From an uncultured Candidatus Methylacidiphilales bacterium (GTDB lineage Bacteria > Verrucomicrobiota > Verrucomicrobiia > Methylacidiphilales > CALFVM01), in assembly GCA_937928665.1 (NCBI GenBank), contig CALFVM010000148.1, positions 1 through 5,237 of the forward strand: a stretch of DNA of 5,237 bases. Reading direction: 5' to 3'. This document shows, piece by piece, positions 1 through 5,237 of this stretch. The position numbers were made by a program, and so were the translations under genes. A model generated the notes under the pieces. That model made no database searches. It had not been told where the DNA came from and saw only the letters and a program-made list of their open reading frames with translations. How positions within the stretch are numbered: the stretch's first letter is position 1; each line of letters starts with the position of its first letter.

Positions 1-1
1 C

Positions 2-490
2 CTCCGCGTCCCCAAAGATGCCATCTCATGGCAGTGTCACAACTGCTCCACCCACCTTGATGTCTCCAGTCACGAAATCACCGACGAACACTCCGCCCGC
101 ATTCAAACCTACGGCGATGTGGTCGTCCGACCTTCCGGCAACGTGACCGCCGCCCGGCTCGAAGCCGGTTCGCTCCACATCGCCGGGCGTGTCGCCTCCC
201 GGGTTATCTGCCAGGACGAAATCCGTTCCGAGGGCAAGGCATTCCTTTTGGCTGGAGCCAAAGCCGCACGCCTTCACGTCGCGGAAGGGGCCGAACTTCA
301 CGTCAGCCACACCATGGAAGTTCGCGAGGCCACCATCCACGGAACCCTTCACGCCCAACACCTCATCGTCACCGGCCCCCTTCATCTGGGCCCCCGGGCA
401 TCCCTCACCGCCACCCGCCTCCAGTTCCGCTCACTCCGTGCCGAGCCCGGCAGCTTCGTCCGGGCCAAAGCCAATACCCTTCGGACCTGA
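2..490 (+). CDS. Bactofilin-like polymer-forming cytoskeletal protein with N-terminal zinc-ribbon remnant (5' truncated)
   Basis: The reading frame is open from the left edge to a TGA at 488-490, giving the last 162 residues; the true start lies outside the window. Visible residues 4-21 (VPKDAISWQCHNCSTHLDV) look like the second half of a zinc ribbon, with Cys12 and Cys15 as one C-x2-C knuckle; the first knuckle should lie upstream. From about residue 35 the chain becomes short alternating segments rich in Val, Ile, Leu and Gly (TYGDVVVRPSGNVTAA, then GSLHIAGRV, GTLHAQHLIVTGPL), the pattern of the bactofilin right-handed beta-helix. Bactofilins polymerise without nucleotide into membrane-associated filaments that scaffold envelope processes. 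The GTG at 119 opens a shorter frame but would cut off the first helix turn and the zinc knuckle, so I reject it as the start. The araC-type gene follows 12 bases later. Family assignment is by pattern recognition only. Confidence 0.72.
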   Translation, partial: LRVPKDAISWQCHNCSTHLDVSSHEITDEHSARIQTYGDVVVRPSGNVTAARLEAGSLHIAGRVASRVICQDEIRSEGKAFLLAGAKAARLHVAEGAELHVSHTMEVREATIHGTLHAQHLIVTGPLHLGPRASLTATRLQFRSLRAEPGSFVRAKANTLRT

Positions 491-502
491 ACCCGTTCTG
501 AC

Positions 503-1363
503 ATGCCACGCGCCGCCCCGCATCACACCCTTTCCGATCGTCTTTCCAGGCTCCATTTTCGCCCGCTTCTTTTTTCCGAATTGGACCTTCTCTACGGCCA
601 GGTCCGACTCCGGCGACTCGAACTCCACCGCCACCTGCAACTCTCGCACGAAGTCCGGCCCCATGACCACCGCTATGCCCAGATCCTCCTCTACCTCAGT
701 GGTCGCGGCGAGATGAATCTCAGCGGCCACACAACTTCGATCGGCCCGGGCAGCCTCGTGGCCGCACCTGCCGGCCTCGCCCACAGTTTCCGCCGGACCT
801 CGCCCCGTCCTCCCCTCTGCCTCACCGCTGAGGGCACCCTCCCTGGCCTTCTTCCAATCTTCGCCCGTGCCCCTGCCAGTGCGCTCCACCGCCTCCGCGA
901 ACTCCTTCACCGCCTCGCCACTCTCCGCGAGTCTGCGGACCTGCCTCACCGCACCGAATCCGCCGGGCTTTGCCTCCAAATCCTCGGCCTCCTCCTCGCC
1001 TCCCTCACCTCTCCCCACGCCCTCCCTTGCCAACGCGCGGGGAACGCCCTTGCCCCGCGCCTCGCCCGGGCCCTGGCCACTTCCGAAGGTGCCCGGCTCT
1101 CCGTCGCAGAGATCGCCCGAAAACTCGGCTACGATAAAGATTACTTCACCCGCCGCATCAAAGTGGAAACCGGCCAGACCGTCCGCCAACTTCGGGATGC
1201 CGCCCGTCACCGATTGGCGGCGGAGGCACTGGCCAAAGGCCGCCCCATTGATGAAACCTCCGCCACGGTCGGTTTTGCCGACCCGGCTCATTTCAATCGT
1301 TGGTTTCGCCGACACACCGGTGAACCTCCCGCCGCCTTTCGCCGCCGGGTTCGAGCCAACTGA
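503..1363 (+). CDS. AraC/XylS-family transcriptional regulator with N-terminal cupin sensor domain
   Basis: A protein of 286 residues, a normal length for a one-component AraC regulator. The N-terminal half has a cupin-like strand pattern around residues 54-97: a HDHRYAQ motif (His54, His56), then LLYLSGRGEMNL, then GPGSLVAAPAGLAHSF with His94. This is the usual AraC ligand-sensing fold. Residues 110-190 form a helical linker. Residues 190-283 are the DNA-binding domain with two helix-turn-helix units: the first around 198-220 (LSVAEIARKLGYDKDYFTRR), the second around 249-270, ending in the family signature VGFADPAHFNRWFRRHTG followed by P-x2-FR. It should bind DNA in the cytoplasm and activate or repress genes in response to an unknown ligand. 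The ATG at 503 is the first in frame after the upstream stop and has no clear Shine-Dalgarno. Target genes and ligand cannot be read from the sequence. Confidence 0.9.
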   Translation: MPRAAPHHTLSDRLSRLHFRPLLFSELDLLYGQVRLRRLELHRHLQLSHEVRPHDHRYAQILLYLSGRGEMNLSGHTTSIGPGSLVAAPAGLAHSFRRTSPRPPLCLTAEGTLPGLLPIFARAPASALHRLRELLHRLATLRESADLPHRTESAGLCLQILGLLLASLTSPHALPCQRAGNALAPRLARALATSEGARLSVAEIARKLGYDKDYFTRRIKVETGQTVRQLRDAARHRLAAEALAKGRPIDETSATVGFADPAHFNRWFRRHTGEPPAAFRRRVRAN

Positions 1364-1404
1364 GGCACCATCCTGGATTCCCCGGAGGGGGTGCTTGGCA
1401 ACGC

Positions 1405-1992
1405 ATGGGGAACGTGATTGAGTCTCCGTTCATCCATTCCATGATCTACTCCCTCTCTCTGTCCGCGGTTTCCATTGGCCTCGGGCTGTTCCTCGCTGCA
1501 GCCGGTGCCGCTCTCCTTGCACGCCCCGACGCCTCCGTCCGCTTCCTAAAAGCCCTCCCCCGCAGCCCCGGCTGGGGCAGCGCACTCTTTTTGCTGGGGG
1601 CAGGTTGGTTCTTTGCCCTTATGGCCACCATCGACCTCATGGAATACGGACCCCAGCGTGGACTCTTCCTTTGGATCATCGTGATCGGCTCCGGACTCGT
1701 CCTCGTTTTCGCCCGTGAATTCCTCGCCGTCCGCGGCCTGGGCATCCTCTTCCTCCTCGCCGCCCAGGTCCTCCTCGACGCTGCCTTCCTCCGCGAAGAT
1801 CCGGCTCGACTTATCATCACTCTCTCCGCCTACACCGGCATTGTCTTCGCCTGTTTCTGGGTCGGTGCTCCTTACACGCTACGCGACCAAATCGCCTGGC
1901 TAACCGCCTCTCCTCGCCGCCTGCGCCTCTCCGGCTTGGCCTCGACCGGCTTCGGCGCAGTACTCGTCTTCCTCGGCATCTTCGTCTATTAG
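1405..1992 (+). CDS. Multi-pass inner-membrane protein of unknown function, upstream of lpxK
   Basis: A 195-residue hydrophobic protein that I do not recognise as a named family. About six membrane segments can be read at residues 15-38, 55-75, 85-103, 109-127, 134-153 and 174-194. The loops are short; the one at about 39-54 (ARPDASVRFLKALPRSPGW) and the one at about 168-175 (ASPRRLRL) are rich in Arg and Lys and so probably cytoplasmic. No catalytic motif is evident. The start is uncertain: ATG 1405 has a GGAGGGGG run at 1384-1391, rather far upstream, while ATG 1441 (MIYSLSLS) opens directly into the first membrane segment but has no ribosome site. The stop is 6 bases before the lpxK start, so co-translation is likely. 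A role in lipid A or envelope biology is guilt by association only. Confidence 0.8.
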   Translation: MGNVIESPFIHSMIYSLSLSAVSIGLGLFLAAAGAALLARPDASVRFLKALPRSPGWGSALFLLGAGWFFALMATIDLMEYGPQRGLFLWIIVIGSGLVLVFAREFLAVRGLGILFLLAAQVLLDAAFLREDPARLIITLSAYTGIVFACFWVGAPYTLRDQIAWLTASPRRLRLSGLASTGFGAVLVFLGIFVY

Positions 1993-1998
1993 CTTCCC

Positions 1999-3222
1999 AT
2001 GCCGAACCGCGCCCTCGAAGAACTCGAGCAGTTCGCTATTGAGGTGATCCTCGATCAACGCCGGGGGTTCCGTGCAACCCTCCTCCGGGCCATCGCCCTG
2101 ACCCTCTCCGGCCTGTACGCAAAAATCGCCCGCTGGCGCTGGGCGCTTTATCAAAGCCGCATCCTCCCAACCCACGCCGTCGGCTGCCCCATCATCAGCG
2201 TGGGCAACCTGACCGTCGGCGGAACCGGCAAAACTCCCGTCGTCGAACTCTTCGCCCGTGTTCTCTCCCGGCACGGACGCCGCGTCGCCATCCTCAGCCG
2301 CGGTTACAAAAGCGTTCCCAGCCCTCTCCATAAAAGGCTTTGGGCCCGGTGGGTTCGGGGTGAGGGTCCCTCACTCCCGCGCGTCGTTTCCGATGGCAAG
2401 TCCCTTCTCCTTGATTCGGAGCGGGCCGGTGACGAACCCTTCATGCTCGCCTCCAATCTCCGCGACGTTGTTGTTCTCGTTGATAAAAACCGCGTGAAAA
2501 GCGCAGCTTATGCTGTCGAACATTTCAAGGCTGACCTGCTCATCCTTGACGACGGCTACCAATACCTCCCCCTCAACGAGCGCATCAACCTCGCCCTAGT
2601 CGACCGGCACCAACCCTTCGGCAATGAGTTCGTTCTTCCCCGCGGCACGCTCCGCGAACCCCGCGACCACCTGAAACGGGCTGACGTCATCCTCATCACC
2701 AAATGTGACGGTTCCGACCTCTCCGACCTCAAGAAACGCCTCCGTCGTTTCAATCGTCATGCCGAAATGATTGAATGCCGACACCGCCCTCGCTACCTCC
2801 AGAACCTTCTCACCGGTCAACGTCAGGAACTCTCCACACTGCGCGGCCTCCCGGTCGGTGCCGTCTCCGGCATTGCCATTCCCCAAAGCTTCGAGGACGG
2901 CCTCCGCCAACTCGGAGCCGAACTCATCTACACCCGCGCCTACGCCGATCACCACCGCTTTCACCCCCAGGAAATCCTCAACGCTATCAACCGCACCCGT
3001 GCCCGCGGCGGACACGCCCTCATCACCACTGAAAAAGACGCCGTCCGCTTTCCCCGCGTCGATAGCCGCGATCTTCCCGTCCTATTTCTCCGCGTCGAAA
3101 TCCACCTCGACACCAACGACGAATCCGAAGATGCCTGCGTCCTCCGCCTCTGCGGCCTGCCCCCACCATCTTCCCCTCCCCCTGGTGCAGACGAGCCCGA
3201 ATCAGCCGCGGCACCCATTTGA
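1999..3222 (+). CDS. lpxK: Tetraacyldisaccharide 4'-kinase (lipid A biosynthesis)
   Basis: LpxK uses ATP to phosphorylate the 4' position of the disaccharide-1-phosphate precursor, making lipid IVA at the cytoplasmic face of the inner membrane. Diagnostic motifs in the 407-residue product are the P-loop SVGNLTVGGTGKTP (67-80), SRGY (100-103), AGDEP (143-147), the acidic LILDDGYQ segment (181-188), LPRGTLREP (213-221), an ADHHRF segment (316-321) and TTEKDAVRF (343-351). A hydrophobic and basic stretch at about 25-57 fits the family's N-terminal membrane anchor. The protein is about 80 residues longer than E. coli LpxK (328). The excess lies in the N-terminus (1-24), an insert after SRGY (about 104-130) and a Pro/Ser/Ala-rich tail (388-407). 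All core motifs are intact, so activity is expected. ATG 1999 follows the preceding stop by 6 bases and lacks an obvious Shine-Dalgarno. The gene ends 5 bases from the stop of the convergent allantoinase gene. Confidence 0.96.
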   Translation: MPNRALEELEQFAIEVILDQRRGFRATLLRAIALTLSGLYAKIARWRWALYQSRILPTHAVGCPIISVGNLTVGGTGKTPVVELFARVLSRHGRRVAILSRGYKSVPSPLHKRLWARWVRGEGPSLPRVVSDGKSLLLDSERAGDEPFMLASNLRDVVVLVDKNRVKSAAYAVEHFKADLLILDDGYQYLPLNERINLALVDRHQPFGNEFVLPRGTLREPRDHLKRADVILITKCDGSDLSDLKKRLRRFNRHAEMIECRHRPRYLQNLLTGQRQELSTLRGLPVGAVSGIAIPQSFEDGLRQLGAELIYTRAYADHHRFHPQEILNAINRTRARGGHALITTEKDAVRFPRVDSRDLPVLFLRVEIHLDTNDESEDACVLRLCGLPPPSSPPPGADEPESAAAPI

Positions 3223-3227
3223 TTGCG

Positions 3228-4559
3228 TCAGCCCCGCACCACTTCGCAACCACGCACCTTTTCGACCACCGCACCGTCCCGGTAAACCACCGATCCCCTC
3301 ACGACCGTCGCTGCCACCTGCCAATTGAGCGTAAGCCCCGCGTAAGGCGTCAGGTGGTGCCGCGTCAACAGCGCTTCCTCCGCAATCACCTCCTGCTCAC
3401 CCTCCCGTAAGAGCACCACATCGGCATCCCCCCCCAGCCGCAAACCCATTTTTCCCGCCAAACCAAAACGCCGCGCCACGGCACCCGAAGTCAACTCCAT
3501 CCGACGCCCCGCTCCGATCCCGCGCCGCTCTGCTTCCTGCCAGAAGAGCACCATCGCATGCTGGCACCCCGCAATCCCTCCCCATACCCCGAAATAATCC
3601 CGCCCCTCTTTCATCGCCGACGGACAGGGCGAATGATCCGAACCGATTGTATCCACTGCCCCCGCTCGCACCGCCTTCCACAGCCTGGAGACCGTGGCTC
3701 TAGATCGAAGCGGCGGCGCACATTTCGCCCGGACCCCGCACCGTGCCATCGCCTCGTCTTCCAGCACCAAATAATGCGGACACGTCTCGCACGTCACATC
3801 CACTCCCTTCTTCCGTGCCGAGCTGATCAACCCGAGAGCTTCCGGCGCACTCACATGAACCACATGCAACGCACAACCCGATTCCGCCGCCACCTCCAGG
3901 GCCCAGCGCACCGCCTCAACCTCCGCCCGTTCCGGACGGGAAGCCCCATAAGCCCTCCAATCCCGCTCCGACACCGCTCCGGCCGCCTCGGCCAGAACCG
4001 CCGGATCTTCCGCATGCACCGCCAAAACCAGACCTTCCCGCGCGCACGCCTTGCCCCCCGCTAGCAATGTCTTCCGGTCCGACGCGGGGAAATCCTCTAA
4101 ACCACTTGGACACAGGAACGCCTTGATCCCAATCGCCCCGGCCCGCGCCATTCCCCGGATTTCCCCGGCATTTCCTGGAACCAATCCACCCCAGAGCCCG
4201 AAGTCAATCCGCGCCTTTCGCCGCGCCACCGCCCGCTTCCGTTCCAGCTCCACCGCCGAAAGCACCGGCGGGAAGCTGTTCAGTGGCATGTCGAAGCACG
4301 TTGTCACCCCGCCCGCAGCCAGGGCGGCTGTTCCCGTGTCCCAGCCCTCCCAGTGCGTGCGGCCCGGCTCATTTAAGTGCACGTGCGCATCAATGAAACC
4401 CGGCACCGCCCACGCACGCGCCCCCTCCAGAACTGCATCAGCATCCCCCAAAAAACGCCCCTGAACCGACATCCAGCGACCGTCCTTCACCGCCAAATCC
4501 ACCAGCCCAGACCGCCGGCTAGGCACCCGCACCCCGGCAATGACCAGGTCCGCCTTCAC
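3228..4559 (-). CDS. allB: Allantoinase-like cyclic amidohydrolase (dihydroorotase/allantoinase family)
   Basis: Allantoinase opens the hydantoin ring of allantoin to give allantoate, the step after urate oxidation in purine catabolism; it is a cytoplasmic metal enzyme. With the chosen start the protein is 443 residues, close to E. coli AllB (453). Metal ligands are all visible: His59 and His61 in DAHVHLNEPGRTHWEG, Lys146 (probable carbamylated lysine) in IKAFLCPSG, His182 in AVHAEDP, His235 in HVVHVSAPE, and Asp308 in GSDHSPCP. The DMPLNSFPP, CETCPHYL, KCAPPLR and WGGIAGCQ segments favour allantoinase over dihydroorotase or hydantoinase. Start choice: GTG 4559 overlaps the vapC stop as GTGA and is followed by KADLVIAGVRV, the normal N-terminal beta strand. 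The ATG at 4733 adds 58 residues of Gly-rich sequence that only mirrors vapC in another frame. No other purine-degradation gene is visible in the window, so the exact substrate is inferred from motifs. Confidence 0.88.
   Translation of the reverse strand: MKADLVIAGVRVPSRRSGLVDLAVKDGRWMSVQGRFLGDADAVLEGARAWAVPGFIDAHVHLNEPGRTHWEGWDTGTAALAAGGVTTCFDMPLNSFPPVLSAVELERKRAVARRKARIDFGLWGGLVPGNAGEIRGMARAGAIGIKAFLCPSGLEDFPASDRKTLLAGGKACAREGLVLAVHAEDPAVLAEAAGAVSERDWRAYGASRPERAEVEAVRWALEVAAESGCALHVVHVSAPEALGLISSARKKGVDVTCETCPHYLVLEDEAMARCGVRAKCAPPLRSRATVSRLWKAVRAGAVDTIGSDHSPCPSAMKEGRDYFGVWGGIAGCQHAMVLFWQEAERRGIGAGRRMELTSGAVARRFGLAGKMGLRLGGDADVVLLREGEQEVIAEEALLTRHHLTPYAGLTLNWQVAATVVRGSVVYRDGAVVEKVRGCEVVRG
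4556..4559 (-). other. GTGA stop-start overlap joining vapC to the allantoinase gene
   Basis: On the minus strand the four bases read GTGA: GTG starts the allantoinase and TGA stops vapC. Such 4-base overlaps usually mean that ribosomes ending one gene re-initiate on the next, so the two proteins are probably translated from one message. The short GGAG two bases upstream of the GTG is too close to be a normal ribosome site, which fits coupling rather than independent initiation. Confidence 0.65.
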
Positions 4560-4957
4560 AACTCCGAGAAACTCCGGCTCGCCCTTAACCCCGGCACAAA
4601 CCAAAAATGTTTGTCCAGCGTTAACACCGCCGCCTCGGCCGCCAACGCGCACACCGCAATAAGGGCAACCGGCAACGGCAGATGATGGCCCCGACGGTCC
4701 AGACTCCACAAGAGTTCCTCCGCCTCCGTCCACCGTCGGTTATCTGTTGGCACATGGACCATCACGTCCCACACCTGCCGCAATTTCTCCAGAGCCCGCA
4801 CTGAACGAATCCCCCGTGCAACCTCGCACCGCACGACCCCGCAAACCACTAGATCGTGCAGGTGCGACGCCACCAGCAGCTCCCGGACCGGATCCCGCCC
4901 CGCCCGGGCTTCCTCGATCCACCAACTACTGTCAACCAGAACGCTTCTTCCTTCCAT
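4556..4957 (-). CDS. vapC: VapC-type PIN-domain toxin (predicted ribonuclease), third active-site Asp replaced by Val
   Basis: A 133-residue protein with the PIN fold pattern: SVLVDSSWWIE at the N-terminus (Asp9), RCEVARG (Glu45), a helical middle, then LPLPVALIAVCAL and VLTLDKHF (Asp115). VapC toxins are Mg/Mn-dependent ribonucleases, commonly cutting tRNA or rRNA, and are held inactive by VapB. PIN enzymes normally use four acidic residues. Here the third, expected in a P-x-D-x-(L/I)IA context, reads Val97 (codon GTT, one base from GAT), so catalysis may be weakened or lost. A strong ribosome site, GGAGGGAG (complement of 4967-4974), lies 9 bases before ATG 4957. The start overlaps the antitoxin gene by 26 bases, and the TGA stop overlaps the allantoinase GTG start by 4 bases. 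Family assignment is firm; toxicity is not. Confidence 0.87.
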   Translation of the reverse strand: MEGRSVLVDSSWWIEEARAGRDPVRELLVASHLHDLVVCGVVRCEVARGIRSVRALEKLRQVWDVMVHVPTDNRRWTEAEELLWSLDRRGHHLPLPVALIAVCALAAEAAVLTLDKHFWFVPGLRASRSFSEL

Positions 4958-5189
4958 AGCGGGACGCTCCCTCCGCCACCCGTGCTGCCATCAAATCATC
5001 GCCAGGATCAAACAGCTTCTTCAGTTCCCCGGACGTCATCCCCAGCCCTTCGGCTGCCAGCTTCCGCAAGGTTGCCTTCCGGTCCACCTCCCGCAGTGCC
5101 AGGTCAATCGCCTTGGTTTTGTTTTCCGTCCCAAACGCGGCCATGACCCTCTCCAGCAGTGCCCCGTCCACATTCAAGGTCATCTTCAT
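4932..5189 (-). CDS. vapB: VapB-type antitoxin (ribbon-helix-helix-like N-terminus)
   Basis: An 85-residue protein of the VapB antitoxin type found beside PIN toxins. The N-terminal strand MKMTLNVD and the helices at about 8-19 and 24-37 (NKTKAIDLALREVDRK) fit a ribbon-helix-helix DNA-binding dimer. The C-terminal part (EGLGMTSGELKKLFDP at 47-62, then DDLMAARVAE and a basic tail RYGRKKRSG) should wrap the toxin. The chosen start is ATG 5189; a TTG at 5198 in frame would add three residues but is a poorer codon and sits next to the operator palindrome. VapB neutralises VapC by direct binding, and the complex normally represses its own promoter. The gene overlaps vapC by 26 bases, the usual antitoxin-first arrangement. 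Family assignment is from motif recognition and from the adjacent PIN gene. Confidence 0.87.
   Translation of the reverse strand: MKMTLNVDGALLERVMAAFGTENKTKAIDLALREVDRKATLRKLAAEGLGMTSGELKKLFDPGDDLMAARVAEGASRYGRKKRSG
4967..4974 (-). promoter_or_regulatory. Strong ribosome binding site for vapC
   Basis: On the minus strand this reads GGAGGGAG, with 9 bases between it and the vapC ATG at 4957. It lies inside the vapB coding sequence. It is the clearest Shine-Dalgarno in the window; most other starts here have weak or poorly placed ones. It supports the ATG at 4957 as the true toxin start. Confidence 0.6.
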
Positions 5190-5199
5190 ACCATTCAAT

Positions 5200-5219
5200 G
5201 TATGGTCCCATGACCATAC
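5200..5219. promoter_or_regulatory. Inverted repeat, candidate VapB/VapBC autoregulatory operator
   Basis: A perfect inverted repeat: GTATGGTC, spacer CCAT, then GACCATAC. It ends 10 bases upstream of the vapB ATG at 5189. Ribbon-helix-helix antitoxins bind such short palindromes at their own promoters, so this is the natural operator. The AT-rich TACATT (minus strand, 5202-5197) overlapping its inner arm could be a -10 element, but I see no convincing -35. A further CATAC at 5187-5191 pairs with the GTATG at 5200-5204, hinting at a second, imperfect site over the start codon. The palindrome is seen directly; the regulatory role is inferred. Confidence 0.6.
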
Positions 5220-5237
5220 GTTACCAGGCCTTTTTTT

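Noticed and set aside
119..490. GTG 119 as the start of a short bactofilin
   Set aside because: The frame is open upstream to the window edge and encodes a coherent zinc-knuckle segment with the same codon style.
431..1315. A 294-codon open frame on the minus strand opposite the AraC gene
   Set aside because: It is composed of low-complexity Gly/Glu/Ala/Arg sequence, matches no family I know, and lies entirely opposite a gene with clear AraC motifs; long antisense frames are expected in GC-rich DNA.
3228..4559. Dihydroorotase (pyrC) or hydantoinase as the identity of the amidohydrolase
   Set aside because: The NEPGRTHWEG, DMPLNS, CETCPHYL and SDHSPCP segments fit allantoinase better, and no pyrimidine gene is next to it. 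Substrate remains an inference.
4560..4733. N-terminal Gly-rich extension of the allantoinase with a CPYC motif, possibly a zinc-binding domain
   Set aside because: The bases encode the C-terminal half of vapC in a different frame, and the allantoinase homology starts right after GTG 4559.
5196..5198. TTG 5198 as the vapB start
   Set aside because: ATG 5189 gives the usual MKMTLN-type antitoxin N-terminus; the TTG adds only three residues and abuts the palindrome.
5221..5237. GGCC followed by a run of seven T at the right edge, resembling an intrinsic terminator
   Set aside because: The only stem nearby is the operator palindrome, separated from the T-run by 11 bases, and no plus-strand gene leads into it. 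The window ends inside the run, so it cannot be judged; it may equally be an A-tract upstream of the vapB promoter.

Overview
The window reads as GC-rich chromosomal DNA with a strong preference for C-ending codons. It contains a lipid A kinase, so the host is Gram-negative with a lipopolysaccharide outer membrane. The zinc-ribbon bactofilin, the long LpxK with an extended N-terminus, and the weak or absent Shine-Dalgarno sequences before several genes suggest the Verrucomicrobiota / PVC group. That taxonomic call is inference from protein style and could not be tested here.

Layout. Positions 2-3222 form a closely packed run of four plus-strand genes. They are the 3' part of a bactofilin-like gene (polymer-forming cytoskeletal scaffold), a cupin/AraC transcription factor, a multi-pass membrane protein of unknown function, and lpxK (tetraacyldisaccharide 4'-kinase of lipid A synthesis). 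Gaps are 12, 41 and 6 bases, so co-transcription is plausible. The shared theme looks like the cell envelope.

Positions 3228-5189 form a minus-strand run that meets lpxK tail to tail with only 5 bases between the stop codons. Read in its own direction it is a VapB-type antitoxin, then a VapC-type PIN-domain toxin, then an allantoinase-like cyclic amidohydrolase. Both junctions overlap: 26 bases for vapB/vapC and 4 bases (GTGA) for vapC/allantoinase. A perfect 8-bp inverted repeat with a 4-base spacer lies just upstream of the antitoxin start and is a good candidate for the autoregulatory operator.

The most notable points are the coupling of an allantoinase to a VapBC module through a 4-base overlap, and a Val in the VapC where PIN nucleases normally carry the third metal-binding Asp. 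No RNA genes, CRISPR arrays, insertion sequences or complete intrinsic terminators were seen. No stretch over 300 bases lacks a gene.
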